64,000 nt of DNA from an uncultured Eubacterium sp. (GTDB taxonomy: Bacteria; Bacillota; Clostridia; Lachnospirales; Lachnospiraceae), in NCBI GenBank assembly GCA_958446835.1, contig CAUCXT010000014.1, positions 5,474 through 69,473 on the forward strand. Reading direction: 5' to 3'. Shown piece by piece: positions 9,328-18,485 of this stretch. Each line of letters opens with the position of its first letter. The stretch's first letter is position 1. The translations under genes and the position numbers were made by a program. Under the pieces are notes generated by a model, which was not told the DNA's origin, searched no databases, and was given only the letters and a program-made list of their open reading frames with translations.

Positions 9328-9356
9328 TTGACATTTCAGTGTATACACTGCATAAT
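9328..9356 (+). promoter_or_regulatory. Sigma-A-type promoter of nrdD
   Basis: TTGACA (9328-9333), a 17-nt spacer, then CATAAT (9351-9356). The spacer contains the perfect palindrome CAGTGTATACACTG (9337-9350), which could be an operator. Confidence 0.7.
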
Positions 9357-9376
9357 GTAGCATGTACGTTATGGAG

Positions 9377-9392
9377 ACACAATATATTGTGG
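9377..9392 (+). promoter_or_regulatory. NrdR box
   Basis: ACACAATATATTGTGG matches the published NrdR consensus (ACACwATATATwGTGT) at 15 of 16 positions. It lies just downstream of the promoter and 23 nt before the nrdD start, a repressing position. NrdR is the ATP/dATP-sensing repressor of ribonucleotide reductase genes. NrdR boxes usually come in pairs. The palindrome at 9337-9350, centred 41 bp upstream or about four helical turns, might be a degenerate partner. Confidence 0.75.
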
Positions 9393-9414
9393 TTATAAGT
9401 TTGGGAGGGTTTCG

Positions 9415-11574
9415 ATGAAGATTATTAAGAGAAATGGCTCGGAAGAGGGATTTGATGTCAGCAAGATAGTGGCGGCCATCACGAAGGCTAATGCTGCTGC
9501 GGATAATTCACCTCTTAGTAAGGAGCAGATAGCAGATATAGCAGATTATGTTGAGTACAAGTGCAACAAGCTTAACAGAGCTGTATCGGTAGAAGAGATA
9601 CAGGATATGGTAGAGAACCAGATAATGTCCACAGGAGCATTTGATGTTGCAAGAGACTATGTACGCTATCGTTATAAGCGCTCTTTGGTAAGAAAAGCCA
9701 ATACTACGGATACGAGAATCCTTTCACTGATTGAATATAATAATGAAGAGGTTAAGCAGGAGAACTCCAACAAGAATCCGGCTGTAAACAGCGTTCAGAG
9801 AGATTACATGGCAGGAGAGGTGAGCAAGGATATCACAAGAAGGCTTCTTCTTCCGACTGAAGTTGTGGAGGCGGACGAGCAGGGGATAATACATTTCCAT
9901 GATTCAGACTACTATGCACAGCACATGCATAACTGTGATCTGGTCAATCTTGAGGATATGCTCCAGAATGGAACAGTTATAAGCGAGACTCTTATTGAAA
10001 AGCCACACAGTTTTTCAACGGCATGTAATATTGCCACACAGATTATAGCGCAGGTGGCATCAAGCCAGTATGGAGGACAGAGCATATCACTTGCTCATCT
10101 TGCTCCGTTTGTCAATATATCACGAGAAAAGATTCGTAAGGATGTGATGGAAGAGCTTGAACTGTTAGGCTGCACTCCATCCGATGAAAAGATTGCGGAA
10201 ATAGTTGAGACAAGACTTAAGAAAGAGATTACCAAGGGTGTCCAGACAATCCAGTATCAGGTAATCACACTCATGACTACCAATGGACAGGCGCCATTCC
10301 TCACGGTGTTCATGTACCTTAATGAGGCGAAAAATGAGCAGGAAAAAGCCGACCTTGCCATGATTATAGAGGAGACTCTTAAACAGCGCCTTCAGGGCGT
10401 TAAGAATGAAGCAGGAGTGTGGGTTACACCGGCATTTCCTAAGCTGATATATGTACTTGAGGAGGATAATATAACAGAGGATTCCAAGTATTTTTACCTC
10501 ACAGAGCTCTCTGCCAGATGTTCGGCAAAGAGACTTGTTCCTGATTACATATCAGAGAAGAAGATGAAGGAACTTAAGGAGGGAAACTGCTTCCCCGTTA
10601 TGGGTTGCAGAAGTGCTCTCAATCCATGGAAGGATGAGAATGGCAACTACAAGTTCTACGGAAGATTTAATCAGGGCGTTGTCACAATTAACCTTGTTGA
10701 TGTGGCACTTTCCTCAGGTGGAGATTATAATAAGTTCTGGGAGATATTTGACGAGAGGCTTGAGTTGTGCTATCGTGCGCTCATGTGCCGTCATAATAGA
10801 CTTAAGGGTACTGTTTCAGACGTTGCGCCGATTCTCTGGCAGAATGGAGCACTTGCCCGCCTTAAGAAGGGTGAGAAGATAGACAAGCTTCTCTACGGAG
10901 GTTATTCTACAATCTCACTTGGTTATGCGGGACTCTATGAGTGTGTGAAGTATATGACAGGACTTTCACATACGAATCCTGAGGCAACACCATTTGCAAT
11001 TTCTGTTATGAAGTATATGAATGACAAATGTGCGGAGTGGACTGATAAGACCAATATAGCATTCAGCACCTACGGTTCACCTATCGAGAGCACCACCTAC
11101 AAGTTCGCCAAATGCTTACAGAAAAGATTCGGCATTATACCGGGGATAACGGATAAGGGCTATATAACCAACAGCTATCACGTACATGTGACGGAGTCTA
11201 TTGATGCCTTCTCGAAGCTTGCATTTGAGTCCAGGTTCCAGGCACTCTCCACAGGCGGCGCTGTGAGCTATGTGGAGGTTCCGAACATGCAGCACAATAT
11301 ACCGGCTGTACTTGAGGTTATCAAGTTCATATATGAGAATATCATGTATGCGGAGCTTAATACCAAGAGTGACTACTGCCAGAAGTGCGGATTCTCAGGA
11401 GAGATACAGACTGTGGTGGACGATGACAAGAAGATTGTCTGGGAGTGCCCACAGTGCGGAAACAGGGATGAGAACACACTCAATGTGGCGCGCCGTACCT
11501 GCGGATATATAGGCACACAGTTCTGGAATCAGGGAAGAACGCAGGAAATCAGGGAGAGAGTTCTCCATTTATAA
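9415..11574 (+). CDS. nrdD: Anaerobic (class III) ribonucleoside-triphosphate reductase
   Basis: Makes deoxynucleotides without oxygen by glycyl-radical chemistry. The 719 aa begin with an ATP-cone (MKIIKRNGSEEGFDVSKIVA, residues 1-90) for allosteric control. The barrel follows, then a zinc site CQKCGF...CPQCGN near residues 660-690, and the radical loop RRTCGYIG near the C-terminus with its conserved Gly. Length matches E. coli NrdD (712). The NrdG activase, often the next gene, is not present here and must be elsewhere. GGGAGGG precedes the ATG. Regulation by NrdR is indicated by the upstream box. Confidence 0.96.
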   Translation: MKIIKRNGSEEGFDVSKIVAAITKANAAADNSPLSKEQIADIADYVEYKCNKLNRAVSVEEIQDMVENQIMSTGAFDVARDYVRYRYKRSLVRKANTTDTRILSLIEYNNEEVKQENSNKNPAVNSVQRDYMAGEVSKDITRRLLLPTEVVEADEQGIIHFHDSDYYAQHMHNCDLVNLEDMLQNGTVISETLIEKPHSFSTACNIATQIIAQVASSQYGGQSISLAHLAPFVNISREKIRKDVMEELELLGCTPSDEKIAEIVETRLKKEITKGVQTIQYQVITLMTTNGQAPFLTVFMYLNEAKNEQEKADLAMIIEETLKQRLQGVKNEAGVWVTPAFPKLIYVLEEDNITEDSKYFYLTELSARCSAKRLVPDYISEKKMKELKEGNCFPVMGCRSALNPWKDENGNYKFYGRFNQGVVTINLVDVALSSGGDYNKFWEIFDERLELCYRALMCRHNRLKGTVSDVAPILWQNGALARLKKGEKIDKLLYGGYSTISLGYAGLYECVKYMTGLSHTNPEATPFAISVMKYMNDKCAEWTDKTNIAFSTYGSPIESTTYKFAKCLQKRFGIIPGITDKGYITNSYHVHVTESIDAFSKLAFESRFQALSTGGAVSYVEVPNMQHNIPAVLEVIKFIYENIMYAELNTKSDYCQKCGFSGEIQTVVDDDKKIVWECPQCGNRDENTLNVARRTCGYIGTQFWNQGRTQEIRERVLHL

Positions 11575-11582
11575 AATAAAAG

Positions 11583-11600
11583 AGATGCGAAGCATCATTT
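11583..11600 (+). terminator. Short terminator-like hairpin after nrdD
   Basis: GATGC-GAA-GCATC followed by ATTTTTAT, 9 nt after the nrdD stop. The stem is short, so this is a weak call. Confidence 0.4.
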
Positions 11601-11687
11601 TTATATGAGCAGGCAGCGAAGCGGATTGCGAATATCATTGACAAATAAAATATAACTGTCCGGATTAGGGGGATTTTTATGAAATTA

Positions 11688-11730
11688 AAGTTCAATCCAT
11701 TACCCTTGGGTGATGGACTGAACTTTTTTT
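11688..11730 (+). terminator. Strong intrinsic terminator between nrdD and chemoreceptor gene
   Basis: AAGTTCAATCCATTACCC pairs with GGGTGATGGACTGAACTT (two G-U wobbles) around a 2-nt turn and ends in seven T. A 41-codon frame starting at ATG 11679 with an AGGGGG ribosome site runs through the hairpin and is probably chance. The rest of the 11575-11970 gap holds a likely promoter (TTGTTT, 16 nt, TATAAT at about 11800) for the chemoreceptor gene. Confidence 0.8.
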
Positions 11731-11970
11731 GCTATGTGTTGCTTTCAGGCGGGGCACCTGTGGTTCTGCATTTTTGGTTGTTTTTTTTGAAGATTATGGT
11801 ATAATAATTAACAAAAAATAATCTTATATATCAAGACGATTTTAGTAAATATGCAGAAAAAATATGGAGGATGATGAAACATAATGTGTTATTTGAAGAT
11901 AGATTTTGATATGTAAGTTATAAATATAAAAAAGACAGAACCATATAAAAATTGGAGGGATTCTTGAAGT

Positions 11971-14001
11971 ATGAAGAGCAGGACGATAAGTTTTTACACG
12001 ATATTATTGTTGTTGGTGCTTGTTCCGACAATAACAGTGTCGATAAGCTTAAGCATTGTGATGTATAATATGACATCCAGGGAAATAAGAGATTCCATGA
12101 ATAATTCAATGGTATCTTATATTACTGAAATGGGTATTGCATATGATAACACAGCGGAGACAGCCAAGACGATAATGGGAACATTTGCATCCAATCCGGA
12201 TGTGATAAGCTATCTGAAAAATCAGGATGATACTGAACTTGGCGAAAAAGTACAGGAGTATACTAAGAATTATTTCGGCCAGCTGGACGGGTGGGAAGGC
12301 ATATATCTTGCCAGTTGGGAATCAAAGGTCTTGTCGCATCCGACAGACTCTGTAGTTGGAAGAGTTATGAGAGAAGGGGACAGACTTAAACAACTGCAGG
12401 ATTCGATGCTGTCAAGTGATGGGGTATATAATGTAGGAATTATAAATTCACCTGCTTCGGGGCAGCTCATTATGTCAATGTATATGCCTGTAATGGATGG
12501 AAATGTTCCGTTAGGCTATGTAGGTGCAGGAACATATGTGCATGATAACATAAGACCATTGGATAATGCTGATAATATAGGACTGGAATCAGCATATACA
12601 TATGTTGTGGATAATCAGGGAACTATTCTTTATCATCCGGATAGTGGAAAAGTAGGCGGGATGTCCGAGAATGAGGCATTGCTTGAGGTACTTGCAAATC
12701 TGGGAAATGCGGATAGTAAAAAGACCGGAACAATATCATATGTTTACAATGGTGTTAAAAAACATGCAGCATACTATGTCGGCAAAGAACAGCATTATGT
12801 GGCAGTATTTACAACTGATGATAGGGAAATATTGACTAATACGAAAAGAAATTTAAATATAATGGTTATAAGCGCTGGTGTTCTTATATTGTTTTTCTCT
12901 GCACTTGCTTTTATTATATCCAAATTGATTGTAAAACCACTTAAAAAGATGGTTAATGTAATTGAGGCATTATCCAAGGGGAACACTGATGTTAATATAG
13001 ATGTCAGGACGATAGTAACAGAGAGCCGTAATATAAGGGATTCTGCCACGGACTTTAAGAGTGCTCTCAGGGAAGCCTTAGGAGCGGTGAAAAATGCTTC
13101 ATTGGTACTTAAGGATTCTATTGATGATGTCAGGGCAAAGACAGTGGATAACACTGATAAAGTAAATCAGATTAACACTGCTATATCAGAGATATCCCAG
13201 ACATCGCAGAATGTTGCACAAAATGCCCAGGATATTACAGAGCAGACGATTGCTCTGAGCGATAAAATAGATATATTGTTCAAGGACGTTGCAGAACTTG
13301 ATAAGAGTGCCGGTTTGATTAAAACAAATAATGAGAATGCGGCAGCACAGATGAGCATTGTAATGGCAGCAGCACAATCATCAGTGGAGGCAGTAGATGG
13401 AATTGCGGAGAAGATACAGGAGACCAATCTGGCTGTCGATGAGATTAGTAAATGTGTTTCTGTTATTGAAGAGATTTCAAGCCAGACTAATCTGCTTTCA
13501 CTTAATGCAAGTATTGAGGCAGCGCGTGCCGGTGAGGCTGGTAGGGGCTTTGCTGTAGTCGCAGAGGAGATAAGACATCTTTCTGATTCAACTGCGGAAA
13601 GCGCACAGGAGATAAAGCAGATTATTGAAAAGGTGGTTAAACTCAGTGAAGCGACTGTTGATTATGCGAATAAGGTTGTCAGAACAACTGAGGAGGAACA
13701 GCAGAATATTTCTGATACACAGCAGCAGTTTGCAATTCTGTCTGATGCAGTGACTAATAGCCTTGACAATATATATGATATCAAGAATGTGACAGACATT
13801 CTTGATATCATAAAGTCACACCTTGTAGCAGCAACAAGTAACCTTGGTGCGATAGCTGAGGAGCTTGGAGCATCCGCACAGGAGGCCAGTGCAAACTGCC
13901 ATACTGTCGCTCAGACCTGCAATGATACTGAGCTGAGTACCAGAATGATGCAGAAGGCTGATAAAGATGTGATGGATGATATAGAGTTTTTTAAGCTTTA
14001 A
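11971..14001 (+). CDS. Methyl-accepting chemotaxis protein, Cache-type sensor
   Basis: A 676-aa membrane chemoreceptor. One transmembrane helix lies near residues 8-30 and a second near 296-317; between them is a large extracellular region of double-Cache type, with TYVVDNQGTILYHPDSGKVG typical of the membrane-distal module. HAMP follows (SKLIVKPLKKMVNVIEALSK), then the coiled-coil signalling domain whose tip reads SSQTNLLSLNASIEAARAGE near residue 503. It should couple ligand binding to CheA and hence flagellar motion, implying motility. The ligand is unknown. It appears monocistronic, with a terminator just after it. Confidence 0.93.
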   Translation: MKSRTISFYTILLLLVLVPTITVSISLSIVMYNMTSREIRDSMNNSMVSYITEMGIAYDNTAETAKTIMGTFASNPDVISYLKNQDDTELGEKVQEYTKNYFGQLDGWEGIYLASWESKVLSHPTDSVVGRVMREGDRLKQLQDSMLSSDGVYNVGIINSPASGQLIMSMYMPVMDGNVPLGYVGAGTYVHDNIRPLDNADNIGLESAYTYVVDNQGTILYHPDSGKVGGMSENEALLEVLANLGNADSKKTGTISYVYNGVKKHAAYYVGKEQHYVAVFTTDDREILTNTKRNLNIMVISAGVLILFFSALAFIISKLIVKPLKKMVNVIEALSKGNTDVNIDVRTIVTESRNIRDSATDFKSALREALGAVKNASLVLKDSIDDVRAKTVDNTDKVNQINTAISEISQTSQNVAQNAQDITEQTIALSDKIDILFKDVAELDKSAGLIKTNNENAAAQMSIVMAAAQSSVEAVDGIAEKIQETNLAVDEISKCVSVIEEISSQTNLLSLNASIEAARAGEAGRGFAVVAEEIRHLSDSTAESAQEIKQIIEKVVKLSEATVDYANKVVRTTEEEQQNISDTQQQFAILSDAVTNSLDNIYDIKNVTDILDIIKSHLVAATSNLGAIAEELGASAQEASANCHTVAQTCNDTELSTRMMQKADKDVMDDIEFFKL

Positions 14002-14030
14002 GGAATAGCAGACTAATAGAAATTTAAAAG

Positions 14031-14074
14031 AGTGGATGGATTGTGAAAAGATTTCTCAATTCATTCACTTTTTT
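14031..14074 (+). terminator. Intrinsic terminator after chemoreceptor gene
   Basis: AGTGGATGGATTG pairs with CAATTCATTCACT through wobbles and is followed by six T. Confidence 0.7.
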
Positions 14075-14187
14075 ATCACAAAAAGAACACAATTCGTTGT
14101 TATATTGTACTCATAAAAGAGAGAGGGAAATGAAGAAATAAGTAAAGAAAATAAGATTCCCTCATGATGAATATGGAGGTAAGAGCT

Positions 14188-15813
14188 ATGGATAACAATG
14201 AATATGGATTTAACAATATGAATGGTGAAAATAATAATGTTGCGGAGAATGCTGGTGTAAGCAGTGAGAATGATGTACAGAATGTTGTGGAGGCTGAGAC
14301 AGCTTCCGGTGAGCAGGTATATGGCAGCACATATAGCGAGGCACAGACAGGTGAGGCTGCACACGAGACATACCAGACAGACTATAGCCGGAATCAGTAC
14401 AGTAATCAGTCAGCCTACAGCACTATGTATGGCATGAATAATGAAAATGTTAACAACAATGATAGCAATGACAGGAAAGATAAAAAGGCTAAGGCAAAGA
14501 AAGAGAAAAAGCCTCATGGCTTCTTCTTCAGGGCAGTAAGAGGTGTTGCATGTGCAGTTGTAATTGGTGCGGTTGCAGGAGCTTCGTGCTATGGCGCAAT
14601 GTATGCAGGATATGTGAATTTCCCTGCTAAATCAAATAATGAGCTTACAGATGAGCAGTTGAGCCAGATAGCAAAGGAAATCAACAAGAATTATCTTGCT
14701 TCATTAAGTGATACATTAAGCGATGGAACATCAACAAACGGTTCGACACTTGCAAGTGTTTCATCAGATGCTGTGCAGACAGGAATGAATGTCATTGATG
14801 TTTCGGGTATTGTTAAGAATGTTATAAGCTCGGTTGTTGCGATCAGCGGTACACAGACTGTAACAAACAGCTCCTATAATTTTGGCTTCTGGGGAGGCTT
14901 TAACAATCAGTCCTATGAGGCAGGGGTAAGCGGTTCGGGTATTATTATCGGAGCGAACGATACAGAGCTTCTTATCGTTACAAATGCACATGTAGTTGAG
15001 GACGTAAACAATCTCAAGGTTACATTTGGCGATGATACACAGGCTGATGCCGTTATAAAGGGAATGAAGGCAGACAGTGACCTTGCAGTGGTTGCAGTTA
15101 AGCTTGACGATATAAGTGCCGATACAATGAGCGCCATCTCAATAGCTAAGCTTGGCTCATCATCTGATGTCGAGGTAGGTGAGGCTGCAATTGCAATAGG
15201 TAATGCAGCAGGTTATGGTATATCAGTCACAACAGGTATTGTAAGTGCGGTTGGCAAGAGCCTTACTGTTGATGATGTTGTATATGAGAACCTTATTCAG
15301 ACAGATGCCGCTATCAACCCTGGTAACAGTGGTGGTGCATTGTTCAATGCCAACGGTGAGGTTATAGGTATCAACTCCGTAAAGATGTCGGATACAAAGG
15401 TAGAAGGTATGGGCTATGCCATCGCGATTGAGTCTGTCAAGGATATAATCGATGACCTTTCAACACAGACAACGAGAGTTGCACTTGACAATGACGAGAG
15501 GGGCTATATAGGTGTATCAGGAAGCTCAGTGACATCTGAGATTTCACAGACCTATGGCTGGCCTGTAGGTGTCCTTATCAGAAGTGTGACAGAGGATTCA
15601 GCGGCAGAGAAGGCAGGGCTTCAGGTTAACGATGTCATCACAAGCTTCGACGGCAAGGATGTCGATTCATGGGAGACACTTGTAAATCTTATGAAGTATT
15701 ATCAGGTAGGTGAGCAGGTTGAGGTTGTGTACTCACGTCTTGAGAATGGTTCGTTTACAGAGTATACAGCAACTTTAACTCTTACAGAGAAGCCACAGGT
15801 AAGCAATAAATAA
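14188..15813 (+). CDS. HtrA/DegP-like trypsin-type serine protease with PDZ domain
   Basis: A 541-aa membrane-anchored envelope protease. Residues 1-110 are a long Asn/Gln-rich, then Lys-rich cytoplasmic region, and a single transmembrane helix follows at about 114-140. The outside domain has the S1C triad: His in TNAHVVE (near 267), Asp in DSDLAVVAV (near 297) and Ser in NPGNSGGALF (near 380). A C-terminal PDZ domain begins around GYIGVSGSSV and contains AAEKAGLQVNDVITSFDGKD. It probably degrades misfolded exported proteins. ATG 14188 is favoured over 14164 because GGAGG lies 8 nt upstream of it. Confidence 0.92.
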   Translation: MDNNEYGFNNMNGENNNVAENAGVSSENDVQNVVEAETASGEQVYGSTYSEAQTGEAAHETYQTDYSRNQYSNQSAYSTMYGMNNENVNNNDSNDRKDKKAKAKKEKKPHGFFFRAVRGVACAVVIGAVAGASCYGAMYAGYVNFPAKSNNELTDEQLSQIAKEINKNYLASLSDTLSDGTSTNGSTLASVSSDAVQTGMNVIDVSGIVKNVISSVVAISGTQTVTNSSYNFGFWGGFNNQSYEAGVSGSGIIIGANDTELLIVTNAHVVEDVNNLKVTFGDDTQADAVIKGMKADSDLAVVAVKLDDISADTMSAISIAKLGSSSDVEVGEAAIAIGNAAGYGISVTTGIVSAVGKSLTVDDVVYENLIQTDAAINPGNSGGALFNANGEVIGINSVKMSDTKVEGMGYAIAIESVKDIIDDLSTQTTRVALDNDERGYIGVSGSSVTSEISQTYGWPVGVLIRSVTEDSAAEKAGLQVNDVITSFDGKDVDSWETLVNLMKYYQVGEQVEVVYSRLENGSFTEYTATLTLTEKPQVSNK

Positions 15814-15837
15814 CAGAAAGCGGATTTATTAAAACGT

Positions 15838-15892
15838 AAAGCGGAGATAGGCAGGATATATCGGCAGTGTATCTACCTGTCTCTGCTTTTTC
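15838..15892 (+). terminator. Intrinsic terminator after HtrA gene
   Basis: GCGGAGATAGGCAG pairs with CTACCTGTCTCTGC through several G-U pairs and is followed by five T; flanking AAA and TTT extend the stem. Confidence 0.75.
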
Positions 15893-15971
15893 TTGCATTA
15901 ATAGGGTACATTGTGTATACTGTATAAATGGTTGAAGCAACTCAGTATGCTGCTATGCGAGGAGATTTCGG

Positions 15972-16937
15972 ATGAAGGATTTAATTTCAGTTGTAGTGCC
16001 ATGCTATAACGAGAGCGAGGCATTGCCTAAGTTTATTGAGGTTTTGGATGGAATAATAGCTAAGATGGATTATGCGGACTTTCAGGTGGTGTTAGTCAAT
16101 GATGGTTCAAGGGATAATACACTTGAGGTGATGAAAGATATAGCACAGACGCGTCCCTATGTTAAATATGTTTCTTTTTCAAGGAACTTTGGAAAAGAGG
16201 CTGGAATGTATGCCGGGCTTACATACGCGGATGGTGACTATGTAGCTATAATGGATGCAGACCTTCAGGATCCGCCGGAATTTTTAATTGATATGTATGA
16301 AGCGGTATCGAAGGAAGGCTATGACTGTGCCGCGGCAAGACGCGTTACACGTAAGGGAGAGCCTCCTATAAGATCTTTTTTTGCCAGAATGTTTTATAAG
16401 CTCATGGGTAAGATGTCGACCACAGAGGTCATGGATGGCGCAAGAGACTTCAGATTGATGAACAGAAAATTTGTTGACGCACTTCTTAACTGCAGGGAAT
16501 ATAATCGTTTCTCCAAGGGAATGTTCGGCTGGGTAGGCTTTAAGACAAAGTGGATTGCCTACGAGAATGTTGAGCGTGTGGCAGGGCAGACGAAGTGGAA
16601 TTTCTGGTCATTATTCAAATACAGCATTGAGGGGATAGTTGCATTTTCGACAACACCGCTTGTATTTGCTTCGTTTATTGGTCTGCTATTTTGTTTTATT
16701 GCATTTGTAGCGGTTATCTTTATTGTAGTAAGAAAATTTGCTTTCGGGGATCCGGTTGCGGGATGGGCGTCCATGACATGTATAATAACATTTTTGGGTG
16801 GCTTACAGCTATTTTTCATGGGAATTTTTGGGCAGTATCTTGCAAAAACCTATCTTGAGGTGAAGGACAGACCGATTTATATAGTTGCTGATACTAATAT
16901 GGAGGGAAAAGAAGGAGTAAGATATGGCAGAAGATAG
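15972..16937 (+). CDS. Polyprenyl-phosphate glycosyltransferase (GtrB/CsbB-like GT2)
   Basis: A 321-aa GT2 of the family that moves glucose or a related sugar from UDP to undecaprenyl phosphate for later use outside the membrane. Signatures are SVVVPCYNESEALPKF, LVNDGSRDNT, ADLQDPPEFL with the metal site, and RFSKGMFGWVGF. Two C-terminal transmembrane helices (about residues 230-255 and 265-290) match GtrB/CsbB architecture. It has a strong GAGGAG ribosome site. The last 14 bases overlap the ClpX-like gene in another frame, so the two are translationally linked although their roles seem unrelated. Confidence 0.88.
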   Translation: MKDLISVVVPCYNESEALPKFIEVLDGIIAKMDYADFQVVLVNDGSRDNTLEVMKDIAQTRPYVKYVSFSRNFGKEAGMYAGLTYADGDYVAIMDADLQDPPEFLIDMYEAVSKEGYDCAAARRVTRKGEPPIRSFFARMFYKLMGKMSTTEVMDGARDFRLMNRKFVDALLNCREYNRFSKGMFGWVGFKTKWIAYENVERVAGQTKWNFWSLFKYSIEGIVAFSTTPLVFASFIGLLFCFIAFVAVIFIVVRKFAFGDPVAGWASMTCIITFLGGLQLFFMGIFGQYLAKTYLEVKDRPIYIVADTNMEGKEGVRYGRR

Positions 16938-18375
16938 AAATAATATAGATAAAGATGAAACAAAGATAAATTCTGAGAATAATCAGAGCATGGGAAACAC
17001 AGATAATTCTAACAAAAGTAATGATGATGAATATGAAAAGATATGTTCCATCTGCCGCCGCCCTGAGAGCAAGGCAGGCAAGATGATACAGATTGGCATG
17101 GGAATGTATGTATGCCCGGACTGCATGCAGCGTTCAATGGACACAATAATGAAGGGCGATTTCAACTATGACGAGATGATGAAGCTCTCAAAGGATATGC
17201 CGGGAATTCATTTCATGAATATGTCTGATTTAATGGGTGATATACCACAGAAGCAGAAGATTAAGAAAAAGAAAGAGGGGGAGAAGAAGGTACCTCTCAT
17301 CAACCTCAAGGATATACCTGCACCTCATAAGATTAAGGAGAAGCTAGATGAGTATGTTATAGGTCAGGAATACGCTAAGAAGGTTATATCTGTGGCAGTT
17401 TACAATCACTATAAGAGGGTTGCTACAGACACGATGGATTCCATCGAGATAGAGAAGTCGAATATGCTTATGATTGGACCTACAGGAAGCGGTAAGACGT
17501 ATCTTGTAAAGACACTTGCAAGACTTTTAAATGTTCCTCTGGCGATTGCGGATGCAACCTCACTCACGGAGGCGGGCTATATCGGCGATGATATAGAGAG
17601 CGTTGTGTCGAAGCTTCTTGCAGCCGCAGGCAATGACGTTGAGAAGGCGGAGCAGGGAATAATATTTATCGATGAGATAGATAAGATTGCCAAGAAGAAG
17701 GAGACACGCAGCCGTGATGTCAGCGGTGAGTCCGTACAGCAGGGAATGTTAAAGCTCTTAGAGGGAGCGGATATAGAGGTGCCTGTTGGCTCTAACAGCA
17801 AGAATGCGATGGTTCCGCTTGTCACAGTGAACACGAGAAATATTCTCTTTATCTGTGGCGGCGCTTTCCCGGATCTTGAAGATATCATAAAGGAACGTCT
17901 TAACAAGCAGGCTTCAATAGGTTTCATGGCAGATTTAAAGGATAAGTATGACAATGTTGACAATCTGATTTCACAGGTAACGATAGAGGATTTGAGAAAG
18001 TATGGCATGATACCGGAGTTTCTTGGACGTCTCCCGGTTGTATTCACACTTGATGCACTCACCAAGGAGATGCTTGTCAAGATTCTCAAGGAGCCGAAAA
18101 ATGCCATACTTAAGCAGTATGAGAAGCTTCTTGAACTTGATGAGGTTAAGCTTGAGTTCGACGATGATGCGATAGAGGCTATAGCTGAGAAGGCACTTGA
18201 GAAAAAGACAGGCGCCAGAGCGCTCCGCTCCATAATAGAGGAATTCATGCTTGATATAATGTATGAGATTCCTAAGGATGATAATATCGGCAAGGTAACT
18301 ATAACAAGAGCCTATATCGAGAAGAAGGGTGGACCTCTTATCGAGATGAGAACGGCGGGATATCTGCCGGCATAG
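16924..18375 (+). CDS. ClpX-like AAA+ protease unfoldase with enlarged N-terminal region
   Basis: ATP-driven unfoldase that should feed substrates to ClpP. A zinc-binding domain (CSICRRPES..., CPDC, residues 41-68) is preceded by about 40 acidic/Asn-rich residues and followed by a Met/Lys-rich linker. The AAA+ module has Walker A GPTGSGKT (near 184), pore loop GYIGDD, Walker B IIFIDEIDKI (near 250), an IGF-type ClpP-docking loop in ASIGFMADL (near 330) and sensor/arginine region PEFLGRLPVV. At 483 aa it is longer than usual ClpX (about 420), and no clpP adjoins it. It may be a second ClpX paralogue. A good AAGGAG site precedes it. Confidence 0.88.
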   Translation: MAEDRNNIDKDETKINSENNQSMGNTDNSNKSNDDEYEKICSICRRPESKAGKMIQIGMGMYVCPDCMQRSMDTIMKGDFNYDEMMKLSKDMPGIHFMNMSDLMGDIPQKQKIKKKKEGEKKVPLINLKDIPAPHKIKEKLDEYVIGQEYAKKVISVAVYNHYKRVATDTMDSIEIEKSNMLMIGPTGSGKTYLVKTLARLLNVPLAIADATSLTEAGYIGDDIESVVSKLLAAAGNDVEKAEQGIIFIDEIDKIAKKKETRSRDVSGESVQQGMLKLLEGADIEVPVGSNSKNAMVPLVTVNTRNILFICGGAFPDLEDIIKERLNKQASIGFMADLKDKYDNVDNLISQVTIEDLRKYGMIPEFLGRLPVVFTLDALTKEMLVKILKEPKNAILKQYEKLLELDEVKLEFDDDAIEAIAEKALEKKTGARALRSIIEEFMLDIMYEIPKDDNIGKVTITRAYIEKKGGPLIEMRTAGYLPA

Positions 18376-18379
18376 TTGG

Positions 18380-18427
18380 CAAGGGGCGTTGGGACAGGGG
18401 TCTGACACCGTGTCCCAACGCCCCTTG
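18380..18427. repeat. GGGACAGGGGTCTGACACC dyad element, copy A
   Basis: A perfect 17-bp stem CAAGGGGCGTTGGGACA / TGTCCCAACGCCCCTTG encloses GGGGTCTGACACCG. It starts 4 nt after the stop of the ClpX-like gene. It shares the core GGGACAGGGGTCTGACACC with the elements at 33555 and 49077, and it may act as a terminator without a T-run. Confidence 0.85.
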
Positions 18428-18485
18428 TTTCGGTATAATTTCGCGGAAAGTTCATAGTATTAAGAAAAAGCATATAGGAAGTATA

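Noticed and set aside
11679..11804. 41-codon frame with a good ribosome site upstream of the chemoreceptor gene
   Set aside because: It is formed mostly by the arms of a strong terminator and continues into low-complexity T-rich sequence.
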